Positions 35,406 to 47,979 are shown, counted from the stretch's first letter. The stretch: 64,000 bases of DNA from Bedellia somnulentella (GCA_963576735.1 OY755174.1:1426001-1490000); one strand, 5' to 3'. Program-made: numbers and translations. The notes: generated by a model not told the origin, from the letters alone.

Positions 35406-35990
35406 AAAAGTTATGTATGGGTATGCGTTTTTTTTTGCGCAAACAAAGTGATCATCGTTATCGTTAATTTATCATTAGTTCTCTTTTATAAAGCAGAAAT
35501 AAGGTAGTCCCTTCTTCTACTGATCACTAACTTCCTGCAAATTTCTTACAAAAAGTTTCCCTCGTTTTTTTTAATAATTTGTAGAAAACGTGGGTAGTTT
35601 TCAATTATTCAATGGTTGTAGTAAATAACCGCTTACTATTAGTAAACCATCTCTATCCGTCCGCTATGTTTTAGTCATAGACTATTACTCTATGGTAAGG
35701 GTAGATTGATTTTTTCATAACATTAAATGTTTGTATCCGAGTAGGTAAATGATCAAAACTAAGGTATCGATTCAGATTAAACCACCATAACTTGTGTTTA
35801 TTTTATTATTTAGGGAAAAATAAAGTTTTACTTAAGTTCTTTCTTTCTCCGACTAAGTAAGACTATAAAAATATAGGTTTATAAATTGAGTTTACCCGAA
35901 TTATAAGTGATTGTGTTGTGATGTGATGTGATGTTTATGGTTAGTGATTATTGCTAACAGGATACCATTATATTAGCATTTGTTTGTAAG
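35406..35990. other. No feature recognised
   Basis: AT-rich sequence without gene or repeat ends that I can support. Confidence 0.5.
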
Positions 35991-35993
35991 TAT

Positions 35994-36242
35994 ACATACA
36001 TACATAATCTCATAGCTATAAATGACAGTTAAGGGCAAGTCAGAACATCAGAATTAACAATTCCTCAACCGCTTATGGAAGTTCAATGGGAAAAAGGGTT
36101 ATAAAATAAAGGATGTTAAGTGATGATGATAAGTCTCCTGCCACATCGCTCAACAATAACTTAAAAAGATCCTAAACCCTGGGTCGCCTCTAACGCGTGA
36201 GGAAAGAAATAGATTGGTACTATGCTACCCCGATACTACACA
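35994..36242 (-). repeat. SINE-A, old
   Basis: acatacataatctcatagct, gccacatcgctcaacaataa, cgatactacacaag. Confidence 0.7.
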
Positions 36243-36374
36243 AGTAATAATTAAGAAATGTTTCTTTTATTAATAATAAAGAGGGTTTGTGATACGTGCT
36301 GTACATGCGTTCCAATACCTTTATGGGATTAACACCTGTGACTATATATATATTTAAGTATTTTTTTGTTTATA

Positions 36375-36616
36375 GCTGTGTAGTGTCGGCTTAGAATAGC
36401 ACTACCCCATTTCTTCCGGTGGGTGTACGTAAGAGGCGACTAACGGTATTGGGGCTTTTGAGGGATTTTTGGGCGATGCGGTTGGAGACCCATCACCAAC
36501 AACCTTTATTTTACCACCTTTTCCCCACGAAACTTCCAAAAGTGGTTGAGGAATTTCTAATTCCTTAGCTCTGGCTACCCCTTCTAGGGATTTATAGCCG
36601 TGAGTATATGTATGTA
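36375..36616 (+). repeat. SINE-A, full length
   Basis: gctgtgtagtgtcggcttag to (tatg) tail; close to consensus. Confidence 0.9.
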
Positions 36617-36646
36617 TATTTTTTATTTATTTACTTGTGTTGGTAA

Positions 36647-36745
36647 GTTGTAAGTGCATATACTTACATGCACTTACAACTAACACACAATGCACTTACT
36701 TAACACAGTAATGCACTTACACTTACATGTAAGTGCATTACTGTG
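36647..36745. repeat. Two adjacent perfect hairpins on a shared GTGCATTAC-like theme
   Basis: 36647-36659 pairs with 36668-36680 (GTTGTAAGTGCAT). 36704-36721 pairs perfectly with 36728-36745 (CACAGTAATGCACTTACA) around a 6-nt loop. Both use the core TGCACTTACA. Confidence 0.85.
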
Positions 36746-37205
36746 AACATTAAGTAACTGAATGTCGCTTGATGTCCAGAAAAAATCGTGCCACCCCGGT
36801 AGGGATAAAGGTGCGTGTGTCAATATAAATGCTTCTTAATTATTATTTTCTTTTACGCAGAACTAGTTAGTAAAGATTATTCTCTTTGGCGGCTCTAAAA
36901 TAGTATAATTTATGCCTTACTCCGTTTTCACCTAACCTAATAGGCCTAACTTAGTTGATTTAGATAAATTTAATTACTTGAATAAATTTACGAGCGATAT
37001 TTTTTCTCCTAAAATATTTGTTTTCGCCTGAGCCGGATTTGTTAATTGATTTATTAATGAGCATGATCTCAGGTAGGTACCGCTAGGATAACAAAAGCGT
37101 AGGATATATTCTTAGCAGCTAATCAAATTAAATATTTAATTTTGTATTAATAAATGTGCAAGAAGTTTGAAAATGTACATATTACTTACAGAAATTATTG
37201 ATTTT
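36746..37205. other. No feature recognised
   Basis: AT-rich, no supportable gene. Confidence 0.5.
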
Positions 37206-37216
37206 GCGTCACTGAA

Positions 37217-37579
37217 TAACATAAACATAAACGTTCACGCCGAATATCCCCGAAGGGGTTGGCAGAGGTACTAATACTTCTTATCATCACGTGACTTTGT
37301 CACCTGGTGTTAAGAGTACCCACGTTTTGCATGGACAGTGTACTCACGTGATAGGGGGCAGGCCTATCGCCGTTTTGTACGAATACACTGTCACATGACT
37401 GAGTACAACTCAGCCATGTGGGTTTCCTCACGATGATTTCCCTCACCGTTAACAACCATGATAAATTAACCACACATATGTCTTTAGAAAAGACAAATTG
37501 GTGTAGGCCCGACCCAGGATTTGAACACTAGTCGTTTGCACGATAACCGAGTGTTCTACCCGCTGGACTATCACGGTTG
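37217..37579 (-). repeat. SINE-B, full length
   Basis: (cataaa) tail, body, and head read on the minus strand as GTGATAGTCCAGCGGGTAGA (box A) with GTTCAAATCCTGG (box B). Confidence 0.9.
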
Positions 37580-37807
37580 CTTTAAAAAAACACTTCGGCA
37601 TGTATTTGTTTATAATCAGCACAAATGTTAGAGAGTGATAAACGATTAATTTTGATTTATGTAACCTTCGTATGAAATTTAAGAATTAATTATTTGTTAC
37701 TTTTATATATCTAAGACATCCTACACACGATGCAATGAATTAAAAAATATATTAAGGTCATTTTTATTTTTGTATAATTCAGTTAAATAACAATTAGACA
37801 TTTATTA

Positions 37808-37972
37808 GTATTTCTTCAGTCCCTTTTGAAAGTTAAATAGTAAATTAAAGTAAAGAGTTTCCATTCCAACCGCGTCGCCAAACAATAACTTAAAAAGCTC
37901 CTAGTCACCTCTAACTACACCTGCGGGAAGAAAACGTTTGATGCTATTCTAAGAGACAACACTGCACCGCTC
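37808..37972 (-). repeat. SINE-A, old fragment
   Basis: ttccaaccgcgtcgccaaac, tcacctctaactacacctgc, gctattctaagag. Confidence 0.55.
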
Positions 37973-39355
37973 CAACCCCAATGACTGAATTAAAAAAATC
38001 TTTCAATAATTGAAACTTAAAGAAGAAGCATACTACACATCATCACGTTAAATTGTAGTAAGGGGTGAACAGTTTTTAAAGAAGCCTTACTTACAAATTC
38101 GAATAAAAACATTACTCGTGTAAAGTAATTAGGCAGTCTACTAGTAAATAATATGGTCTCAAAAATTTTATTTTGCTGTGACATTAATTTAAAAAAAAAT
38201 ACTAGATAACGCTCGACCAGAAAAATAAAATATCACTTTGGCTAAACTTATTTTTAAATTTTTAAAAAATACATTGAAATAGGTAGAATTAATAACTAAA
38301 ATTAGTTTTACTGCCATTGTTTTGAAGCCTAACAATATAGTTTAAGCGCTTAACTATCAGATAAATATCACCTTTAGTATCGATATCTATGGGTAATATG
38401 CCTTAATTTACAGGTTACTTATTGGTTCTTGGGTCATCTATATTACCTTTCATACATAATATATCATCTATATTTGGCACCAACGGAGCCAATTTCGATG
38501 TATAAAATCTTTCCAAAAAAACGTATCATCATTTTAAATTATCCGTTTTTAAAGCTCTCCTCCATTGTTCGTTCGTTTAAATTATTTCTAACCAAATATT
38601 AAACAAGAAAATACAGTGAAATATTTTCTAAAACCAATCATTTTTGAGTTATAAAATATCTCTAAGTTTCATTAGCCAAACATTCATGGTAAAACGAATA
38701 AGAATTCAGAAGCACATTGAATATTTCATATCATTATGCAGCAGCTAAGAAAACATAAATAAACAGTTCCTCAAGGTAATTTATGATCAGTTGCAAATGA
38801 ATATTCGTTTAGAACTTAGTTACTGCAGATATAATGACAAAGTATATCGTTAGCTAGTCAATATCGAGTTACCAGTCGAGCCTTCAACTTGTTTCCCACA
38901 CACTCTATACTCGATCGGCTTTTGGATGTAGCTGTTACGCAAAATGGTCCTTTTGTTACGAGCCATTTTAGTTGAATGTCTTTCTCACCTTGTCCCATCA
39001 ACGGAGTGGTAGTGTCATCGGTACGCTCCGTGTGTGCATACGTTGACGATTTTACACTATTATGTTTCGGGTAAGTAGTCCTAGTAGGACGTAGCAACGT
39101 AGTTATATACGTAGAGGGATGATTTTAGTGTAGGAAATTATTTTTGCCTTAATGTCGCGTATTTCATGAGTAGCGAGCGGTCCGCTCTAGTTACGCGTCA
39201 ACACGAATTAAGAAGGTCGGTCGAGTTAGCAATAATCCTTATTAGATGGTGACAGGAAATCGGATAGGGCTTTGTGACGAGAGTATATATGAGGTTGGGA
39301 GCCAGGAGGCTAGGGCGCGCGGCAGTCGGCGCGGCGCTCTGTCCCCAGCACCACG
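37973..39355 (+). promoter_or_regulatory. Upstream region and 5' UTR of the long Rab32 first exon
   Basis: AT-rich until about 38850, then increasing GC toward the exon. No clear TATA box at a sensible distance; cgagagtatatatgagg at 39280-39295 is the nearest TA-rich motif. The 79-codon minus frame 38858-39097 has no domain. Promoter role is inferred from position and base composition only. Confidence 0.35.
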
Positions 39356-40258
39356 ATGCGCGAGTCCCCGTCCCCGCCGCCGCCGCCGCCGCCCCCCGCG
39401 TCCCGGCTGCACCGCACGCTCCGCACGCTGCGCCAGCCGTTCCGCTCCGGCTCGCCCTTCCACCTCGGCTCTCTCGCGCGCGCCGGCTCGGGCAAGTCCT
39501 CCGCGTCAGACGGCGACGCGGCGCGCGACGAGACCGCCATGCCCAAGAAAAACAAGAAACCGCGCGCGGACCCCGCGGCCTCCGACGCCTCGTCGTCGCG
39601 CAGTGCCGACCACTCGCCGAACGTCGACAAGAAAAAAAAACAGGGCTTCGTTCGACGCATCGGAAGCTTGACGCGGAAACGCAACGACAGCGCGTCCCCC
39701 GCCCCCGCCCCGCCCGTTGCGGAGCCGGATTCGACGCTCAGTGTGGATACACAACAATCTTCCTTGAATGTGGAGTCTTCATTGGACGAGGAATCCCCCA
39801 CGAAAACCCCGACCCCGCCGCCGACGGACGAGCCCTCACCCCCGCCGACAGTCGAGCCCTCACCCCCGCCGACAGACGAACCCTCACCCCCGCCGACGCC
39901 GTCGAGTCCGATCGCGGTCGAACACCCGGTAGATACTCGACCATTTTTCAAGTCGTCATGGAAACGCAACAGCAAAGAGGTGGAAATGGAAAAGCCGATC
40001 GAGGAGCCGAGCCCGCAGGACACGCTGCGGCGGCGCATCGCGTTCGTGACGCAGGCGTCCGCGTGCCTGTCGGAGGACCAAGACGAGGCGAAGGAGGGAG
40101 GGGTGGGGTCGCTGGAGGAGGTGGTGGCGCTGGCGCGGGCGCGGCTGGCGCACTCTCCCGACGCGGCGCAGACGCACAACTACGACACGGAGGAGGAGGC
40201 CTTCGTGGACGCGATGCCGGCCTACGGGGAGCTGATGGATCCGAGCGAGTCGGCCGCG
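39356..40258 (+). CDS. Rab32: Rab32, long alternative first exon (proline-rich extension)
   Basis: ATG 39356 begins 301 codons that run to the consensus donor GTGAGT at 40259; without splicing the frame stops 15 nt later. It ends in phase 0, matching exon 2 at 51130. Seen: a poly-proline start (MRESPSPPPPPPPP), an Arg-rich segment, lysine clusters KKNKK and KKKKQGFVRRIGSLTRKR, an imperfect 8-residue repeat with core EPSPPPT (24-bp DNA repeat, 39825-39900), and a C-terminal acidic part TEEEAFVDAMPAYGELMDPS. No folded domain is evident. In Drosophila, Rab32/lightoid is known to have long N-terminally extended forms, which supports the link. GC content is far above its surroundings. Joining it to Rab32 is inference. 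Confidence 0.65.
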
Positions 40259-40334
40259 GTGAGTGCAACCTAGCTAGGTAGGCGCCCGCGCGCCAGTGGC
40301 CCGGCACCCGTCGAGCGATGCGCGCGCTCCCACT

Positions 40335-40421
40335 ATGACCTTCGAAGAGGCGGCCGACGAGTGCTACCTCACCGTGTGCGATTGCTGCGGGTTCAGCGCA
40401 GAGACCGCGGTGCTATTTCCT
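40335..40421 (+). CDS. Candidate cysteine-rich alternative exon (29 codons)
   Basis: ATG 40335, MTFEEAADECYLTVCDCCGF then SAETAVLFP, donor GTACGT at 40422 in phase 0. The frame is open upstream to about 40271. It cannot follow the 39356 exon in frame with an obvious acceptor. It may be a further alternative first exon or the remnant of a longer exon. Confidence 0.25.
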
Positions 40422-41497
40422 GTACGTTCCATTTCACAATAGTTTTCAGCGGACGCGAGCTACAATATGCCTTTCGTGAGTACATCGTGAGATCGTTTGC
40501 CTGCCTCTGCCTGTCGTGTGAGCTTACAGTGGAATGCATTTCATTAATTACACGTAAAATATCTAGAACCTTCCCGTCAGGTTTGCCACGCGGCCCGCCG
40601 CACTTTATTTTGTTGCAATGTGTTTTGTTTGTCTCAATATCGTAGTTAGTATCTTAAATAAGAAGGTATAATATTACGGTACATAACACCCCGTTTGCAA
40701 TATCTTTTCACTTTGGTAGGTGTAAAGTCAGTGATGCGTCTCGGAATGTTCATTCATGCAATCAATATGATAACGAGATTCGCAAAAGTCAAAATTTACT
40801 ACCAATTTTATTATGTGACCAGTGATTGTGTGATCTTTGAGGAACTAAATCTTTTAATATAAAAAAGAAACCTGTTTAAAATGTTGTGCAATCGCAAACA
40901 AACACCTGAATGATATTTTTAGTAGATTTTAATGATCGGCCGGTTACATATTTCTTTAAAGTACGAGTAACATTTGGACACCGTTCATAATAGGTAATTA
41001 AATGTAATTAAATTAACACAAAAGATACTTAATATTTTTAATAGTTTTATAAAATGTGATTGACCGACAGCGGTCTTTACAGGGATTTGCAAAATGCTAT
41101 TTAAATTTATTTGGGAACAGCGTGAGTTTTATCTGATATTTGCATGCAAAAGTAGTAATGTAGTTGGTTTTGCTTCCAAATCTAGTGACAAAACCCGGTT
41201 TGCATTAAATTTATACTCACTTGTTATTGTCATACGAATTATTATCATAATGGTATTCTTTAGTATGCTGATACAATTATTGTGATAAATGTTCATCTGT
41301 AAGATGTGTATCTTGACTCTGGTCAGTCATTTGGAGTTTCTGATGAATTTTTAACTCTGAGTCTTAAAAACCCAAATCAAATTGATTTTATTGAGATATT
41401 TTAGCTTCGTTCACAAATGTAACAAATATGGATTAATAAATATTAAGAAAACAAAAAATAAACAAATATATATAGGTACATACGTTAACTAAGTATA
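40422..41497 (+). other. Intronic sequence, no feature recognised
   Basis: Downstream of the GC island the composition falls back to AT-rich. Short frames at 40361-40645 and 41094-41285 show no domains. Confidence 0.5.
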
Positions 41498-42051
41498 TCA
41501 ATACATAGTATAAAACAAAGTCGCTTTCGCTGTATGTCCGTATGTATGCTTAGATCTTTAAAACTACGCAACGGATTTTGATGCGGTTTTTTTTAATAGA
41601 TAGAGTGATTCTTAAGGAAGGTTTGTATGTATAATAAATGCATAATATAGTAGAGAAACACTGATCAATTTAAAGGTTTCTAATGTGATGTCGTAAATAA
41701 GCACGTTTTTTGCGCTTATATTGCAAACGCTGGCTGAACCCTACGAGATAGACCAAAATAATGTACTACAGTATTGTTCACCTTAAAAAGTTCAACAAAA
41801 AAGTCCGCGATGGTATATGTCTGTCTCTTAGGGATAACCCAGCATAACCATTTTTATTCTTTACTAAAACTAACTTGAGTGTTGAGTGTTTTTCACATGG
41901 CCAATTATATGTCGCGCTGTCAAGAGTAACGTCTAAGCAAAACATGTTTGTATTGGCTAATGACAAAAAAGCTGTGAACGTTGTGTATACGGACATTCTG
42001 TAGTAGGTATATTTTGTATTGCACCCGTGCGAAGCCGGGGCGGGTCACTAG
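41498..42051 (+). mobile_element. Helitron-like element Hel-A, copy 2
   Basis: Starts TCAATACATAGTATAAAACA after A (41497) and ends hairpin + GGTCACTAG before T (42052). The 554-bp compact form lacks the ~230-bp block of copy 1. The 72-codon antisense frame inside is not a gene. Confidence 0.8.
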
Positions 42052-42580
42052 TATCAAATAAATAAAAGTGAATTAACTTGATTTATACAAAAATTACGAT
42101 ACTAGTTGTTAGTCGTTAAACAAATTTTATTCTCCACAAACTTCTAAAAACTTTTTTTTATTTCAACAGGAAATCAAATACTCAATACATTTATGATATT
42201 TTTTATCCAACCGAAGACCCAATTTAATGTAAGAATTTCTCGTGTCGCATACTACCAATCCTCCTCTGATATACCTTTACCAAGACTTATAAAATATAAA
42301 GGTTACACCTATTTGAGCTGAATAGTAATAAACAGTTTTTTAACTCTAACTGATAAGGGTGGTTCACTCGTTATTTTTTGTGGTTTTTTATTAATAAAAC
42401 AAAGTAAGATAAAGTTAGATGAGTCAGCAAAAAATGCATAAAAGAAAAAGAGAGCAACAAATGCATAGTTTTATCATTAAATTCAACTCCACATTATAAA
42501 TAAATAACTTTCAATATAAATGAAAAGCTGATTTATTACCGTGCCGACACATTTGCATTCAACATAAACATCAAAATTTT
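42052..42580. other. Intronic sequence, no feature recognised
   Basis: AT-rich. Confidence 0.5.
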
Positions 42581-42832
42581 GCTGTGTAGTGTCGGCTTAG
42601 AATAGCACTACCCCATTTCTTCCGGTGGGTGTATGTAAGAGGCGACTCACGGTATTGGGGCTTTTAAGGGATTTTTGGGCGATGCGGTTGGAGACCCATC
42701 ACCAACAACCTTTATTTTACCATCTTTTCCCCACTCAACTTTCCAAACGTGGCTGAGGAATTTCTAATTCCTTAGCTCTGGCTACCCCTTCTAGGGATTT
42801 ATAGCCGTGAGTGTACGTATTTATGTATGTAT
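42581..42832 (+). repeat. SINE-A, full length
   Basis: Near-consensus copy, tail gtacgtatttatgtatgtat. Confidence 0.9.
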
Positions 42833-43435
42833 GTTAAACATCCAATCAGGGCCTCTCGTTTATTGCGTTTGTGATTTGTAATGTAAATAATTACTATAAC
42901 ATTAGACATAATTCGCTAGTAAGTTAACTCTTAAAACACATAGTGAGTAATAGTTCAGCTGAGCATTTCGCAAAAAGTATGTGTAGTAGTTTTTTTTATA
43001 AATACAATAATAATCATTTATAAAAATGCAATTGATTTGAAAATTATGGATATGGAAGCAAATAGCTTCTAAAAACTTATGACATCAATTAAAACGAACA
43101 ATTAACTAACCAATCGTCGATAATTATATCAACATTTCATATTATTTTTAAAAGCAATTATTATCATATTTATCAAAATTGGTTAAATTCAAGTTTATTT
43201 TTTTGGTTTTAGATGTTTTATAAATTGCATTTTACAGCTAAATGATATTAATATTTTCGCGTAAATATTTTCCATATATCAGTTAAAGAACATTTTAATT
43301 TCAAACCTTAACGATTTCTTAACATGTTTTTTCCGTATAATAGAACAAATTTTTATTTGTTTTATGGTTTCGCTGTATGTATTGTAATCTTATCTTGTAG
43401 TTTTCAATCAGCAACATTAAACAGTGTGTCTTCTC
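42833..43435. other. Intronic sequence, no feature recognised
   Basis: AT-rich. Confidence 0.5.
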
Positions 43436-43440
43436 TTATG

Positions 43441-43670
43441 TCATACGTGTGGTTAATTTATCAAGGTTGTTTGCTGTGAGGGAAAACACTGTGCCAGCCA
43501 TATGACTTAGTTGCATTTAAGTCATGTGACAGTATATTTGTACCAAACGGTTATAGGGGTAGGCCACCCCTATCACGTGAATACACTGTCTGATCAAAAG
43601 CACACACTACTTAAATGTACACACAACACCAAGTGACAAAAATCTAACGTGTTGTTGACAAGTATTAGTA
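43441..43670 (+). repeat. SINE-B, 5'-truncated and diverged
   Basis: tgtggttaatttatcaaggt, aagtcatgtgacagtata, tatcacgtgaatacactgtc. Confidence 0.7.
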
Positions 43671-44268
43671 GCCATCTTCATAAATGAATTAACTGCATAA
43701 GTTTTAAGTTTGAGATATTATTACCATATTATTACTGAGTAATAAACTTCAATTACCATCGCTGTTCTTGTTAACTTATAAAAAAATCAGTGCCATGTAT
43801 GATAATGCGATTAGAATAATATTCGTAAGATAAAGAGCTATTCAGAGGACGTCCTCAAAAGCTAGAATCTATATTTTGCAGTCGGCAATTTAGGATAAAT
43901 TGGTGTTATTCATTACTTAGGTTGGTTTATCAAGATTCTGTTCTGTTTTAAAAACTACAAAGTCTGTTTTTGCCTTTGATATATCCTCTGCCAAGTTTAG
44001 TTTTATCACCTACCTATAAAAACACAAATAGGTAGCTAGATCTGACAAATTTATAAATCCACAGTTACTTTTGAAGTATAGACAGGTTAAAATAGTGAAA
44101 TAAACTGTTGAAATGAGTATCTAACTCTTCTCGTGACAATAATAAGAAAAAGCCCAGCAACCTTACTCTTTTTGATAGCCATACTTTTTTTATGGGAGAG
44201 TGTTATACTAAACCGTCACTGCGCGGCAAGCTGGCCTAATCCATCACATAAAAATATATTCCGTCTTC

Positions 44269-44622
44269 ATAATTTCAGCGTTTGATATGAAATAAATAAT
44301 ATACCGCTCTAGGATATGAGTAGTGATGCTGTGTAGTGTCGGCTTAGAATAGCACTACCCCATTTCTTCCGGTGGGTGTACGTAAGAGGCGACTAACGGT
44401 ATTGGGGCTTTTAAGGGATTTTTGGGCGATGCGGTTGGAGACCCATCACCAACAACCTTTATTTTACCACCTTTTCCCCACTTAACTTTCCAAAAGGCTG
44501 AGGAATTTCTAATTCCTTAGCTCTGGCTACCCCATCTAGGGATTTATAGCCGTGAGTATATGTATGTATAATTTCAGCGTTTGATATGAAATAAATAATA
44601 TACCGCTCTAAGATATGAGTAG
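44269..44622 (+). repeat. SINE-A (44328-44567) inside a 55-bp direct repeat
   Basis: Full-length SINE-A. The flanks 44269-44323 and 44568-44622 are identical over 55 bp but for one base (aggatat / aagatat); four extra bases (tgat) precede the head. Longest flanking duplication in the window. Confidence 0.9.
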
Positions 44623-45534
44623 GTACAATTTTTCTCTTAAGACTCTGCCCTAAGTGGAATAGTACGCGACTAACAATAGTTGATAGATAAATTATATAAT
44701 AGACACATGACAATGAAACCCATCGGTCTACAAAACTGGTTCTTATTGCGAATACACTAACGTTTATCAATTGAGATAGGTCTTGGTTGATCCTCTTCAC
44801 TTGGCCAAGTGTTTATTCGTATCGTATACTCATAATGTTCTGCGTATCTTTTCAAACAATCTATAAATGGTCTGTTTGTACTTCTAGCATTCTCAATGAA
44901 TAGTAATTGATCCGGCGAATAATTAATCATGGATGGTACTTAGCTAAGATAACCGGAGATGCATTGCGGAATATTTTGCCTATTCGTTTTGAACCCTGGC
45001 GTCTTCTATTTGTTTTTTTTCGACTAAGTACAATGTGCTTTAAGGCTTTTTACGAATGACGAGTGACTTCAAATGTTCTGATAAAAGCTACTGGAGTTTT
45101 CAATGTTATGACATAAAAAATATATCATTTAATGATCTGATTTAATCTTTAAAAGTAAAACTTTTCATCCAGATCTTAATTACAATATTTGTTGAAGATT
45201 CGCATTAATATATTAAATATAAACTTATATGTGTTGTCATTATAGGAGACAAATTTTAATCATTTAAAAATCAGCGTAATCAATGGCTCCCTAATTTTTT
45301 TTTGAAGAGAAACAAACATACATTATAAATAACATACTCAACTCACATAGAACAATCTTTGAATCGAATTAAAAAACCTAGCAAACAAAACGTTTATTAT
45401 AATCTTCTATCTTGTCACAACTTATTTTATATTCATCTTCTATTCAAAGAGTAACAATTCAAATCCATATCGCGTATCAATATAAAACTATATATAGTTC
45501 ATTAGTTTCCATTTCAATACATTCTATGTCCTCA
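44623..45534. other. Intronic sequence, no feature recognised
   Basis: AT-rich; short open frames only. Confidence 0.45.
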
Positions 45535-45735
45535 TTAGGGCGGCGACACACCGGTCGGTCGGAGGTCGAGTCGCTGGCGCGCGGCCGACACCCGACACCG
45601 TCGGATACATTACCGCGGCGGTTTTGCAACTATCGACCACCGCTTACCGTTCCCTTCGCTAGGCGATGTATCGATGTGACATCGATCTGTTTACGTCACT
45701 TGATTGGACGTGTGCTATGCACTTTATTTTGCGCT
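45535..45735. promoter_or_regulatory. GC-rich patch with palindromic CG words
   Basis: gggcggcgacacaccggtcg, tcgctggcgcgcggccgaca, then tgtatcgatgtgacatcgat and tttacgtcact (CRE-like TTACGTCA). It stands out against AT-rich intron. It may be a regulatory element or a GC-rich repeat; function unknown. Confidence 0.25.
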
Positions 45736-46280
45736 AAAATTGTTTTAAATAGAATAATTGTCGCCTTGTCTAGGAGAAGGTGCTATTCTAAGCATTACCT
45801 GTGAGGTTTTTGCCTGGTTTTCAGAGGTACGACTTTATGGCTAGGAAATTATGTGACGAAGTCAGAAACACTTATATAAGGCAGTGTGCGATGGGCTTTC
45901 CAAAAGTTTTAAATTATTTGGAATATATACTAGGTATGAGCCATGGTTATTAATTTGAGCATTATTAGAATTTGTAAGAAGAAGTTTTGTAGTACAAAAG
46001 AGGCTTTAAAGAACAGGCTTTTAAATACAACTAAGTAACTGCTTAAACATTTGATCCCAGATAGTCCATAAAAACATCTGTACCTACACCCAAGCAAAAC
46101 ATTATCCAAATAGCTTGTCGTTTCATCTTCATCTGAATTCAGATATTTTTGAGTGGATAGAACCTTAGAGGATGTTTGCGCCATTGGTAGGTGATGACGG
46201 TGAAAAGCCCTGCAAACAATATTCTACTACATATTTTTTCCCTTTTCAAAGAAGTTGCATATTATATTTTATAATTTTTG
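45736..46280. other. No feature recognised
   Basis: The 84-codon minus frame 45930-46184 shows no domain. Confidence 0.4.
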
Positions 46281-46284
46281 AATA

Positions 46285-46560
46285 TATATTATAGAATAGA
46301 ATAGAAAAATTCTTTATTGCACATCAAACACAAATTTGCGAAAGTAATAATATGACCAAACAGTTTACAGTGAGGTACAATTGGCGGTCTTATAGCTAAA
46401 AGCGAACTCTTCAAGACAACCTTTGGAAGGTGAGATCGATAAATTAATTATTTGGGTAGATGCACAAAACAAGGCCAAAAAAACATAATAAGATATTAAG
46501 CTTACTTAAAACTAACTTATTTAATTTAAATAACAATATAAATATTAATCATACAAAATA
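46285..46560 (-). repeat. LINE 3' UTR fragment with (TTCTA)n tail
   Basis: Minus strand ends aattttctattctattctat. Contains gaccaaacagtttacagtga and aacctttggaaggtgagatc, shared with 54645-54830. Confidence 0.65.
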
Positions 46561-47620
46561 ATATAGATATTTAACGAATATGAACACATACATAAATAAC
46601 TACATACTTTTATATATACAAGCAATACATATATTTTGGAATTTGTTTCAGTACTAAATATTTGTATCAGCGTTATGATTCAATAATTAGACAGTCATGC
46701 ATTCGTAATGTATGTTTCAATCATTAAAACATGAACTCATTAGATGATCATTTAAAAATATGATGAAATATTCTCACATATTTTGTAATCATCAATCATC
46801 GTTAGGCTTACTTTTTAATTGGTTTCAAATATTTCGTGTGACTAAAAAGTAGCGTTACATGTTCGAAGATAATTTATGTTTCCGTAGGTGTGTGTCAACC
46901 TAAGTTGTTTTTATAATTTCACGACTATGTTTAAATTGCAAATACTCTTAGCTTTTAATAAAATATTCATCAGTCGGTTTTAGCGTTTGAAATAGTAAAA
47001 TTACTTAAAAATTAAATAATAAATAAAGTACAAATAATAGGAAGAATTGGCCCGGAAGAATTGGCCAACAATGCGGTGATGAAATAATTCAGTGCCTAAT
47101 TAAAACATTTTCTAACTTAGCTATGACAAATAATAGTAAAAGTTAATACGAGTACAACCTCTTTAATTTACTCCGGAAAGTTTGCGTGTCTGGCTGTCTG
47201 GTGGTGGATGAAGTGGATAGATTACGTTACATACATATTCACGAATCGAGTTATAATCAAGTTTTAATTTCTCATTCTCTGAATCATAAATTGAATTTGT
47301 ACTTTTAATAAAGGCTCCAGAATATGATAATGCAGCTAATCCATATTTAATTTTGATAGAAAAAAATGCATACATAACAAATGAAAGAAAATGAGTATTT
47401 ACGCACTTTTTTTGCTTTAATAATTACACCGTAACCAATATGTTTACAACTCTTGTATATACATAAAATGTTAGGTAGAAACACCACGGGGTGCCCGATT
47501 TATGGTCATAAATTCGGTATCGATATCGGTATCGTGTATGGTGGACTTAATATATGCGAAGCTGTATTTTTTCCCTAAAATTAATTACGGTTTTTAAAAT
47601 ATTAATATAAAATACTAAGC
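46561..47620. other. No feature recognised
   Basis: AT-rich; the 70-codon minus frame 47163-47375 has no recognisable family. Confidence 0.45.
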
Positions 47621-47624
47621 ACTA

Positions 47625-47750
47625 CACGTGTCGGCATAGAATAGCACAACCCTATTTCTTCCGGTGGGTGTACGTAAGAGGCTTTTAAGGGATTTGTGGG
47701 CGATGCGGATGGATACCCATCACCAACCACCTTCATTTCACCATCTTATT
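47625..47750 (+). repeat. SINE-A, truncated
   Basis: actacacgtgtcggcataga, gggcgatgcggatggatacc; ends after the accttc/atttcacc segment. Confidence 0.75.
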
Positions 47751-47979
47751 CATAATTATTTCATCTATTTCTACTTTATGTTATCTTATGAACGTTCAGT
47801 GAAAGACTATAATAGTTTTGCATTTTCAGCAGTTGCACAAATAAATACAATATCGTGTAGCTGCACTTAACTCTCAAACAAATTAATGATTCTAACATAT
47901 TTATGAAGTAAGCTATTGATCTTAAGAGCATCAATAACTATACTCTAATAAATCACTATCTATCATATCGGGGCTCGTC

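Noticed and set aside
39246..40307. Several long overlapping open frames on both strands (up to 335 codons) in the GC-rich exon
   Set aside because: They arise from high GC and lack of stops; only the 39356 frame ends at a consensus donor in the phase of Rab32 and shows biased, sensible composition.
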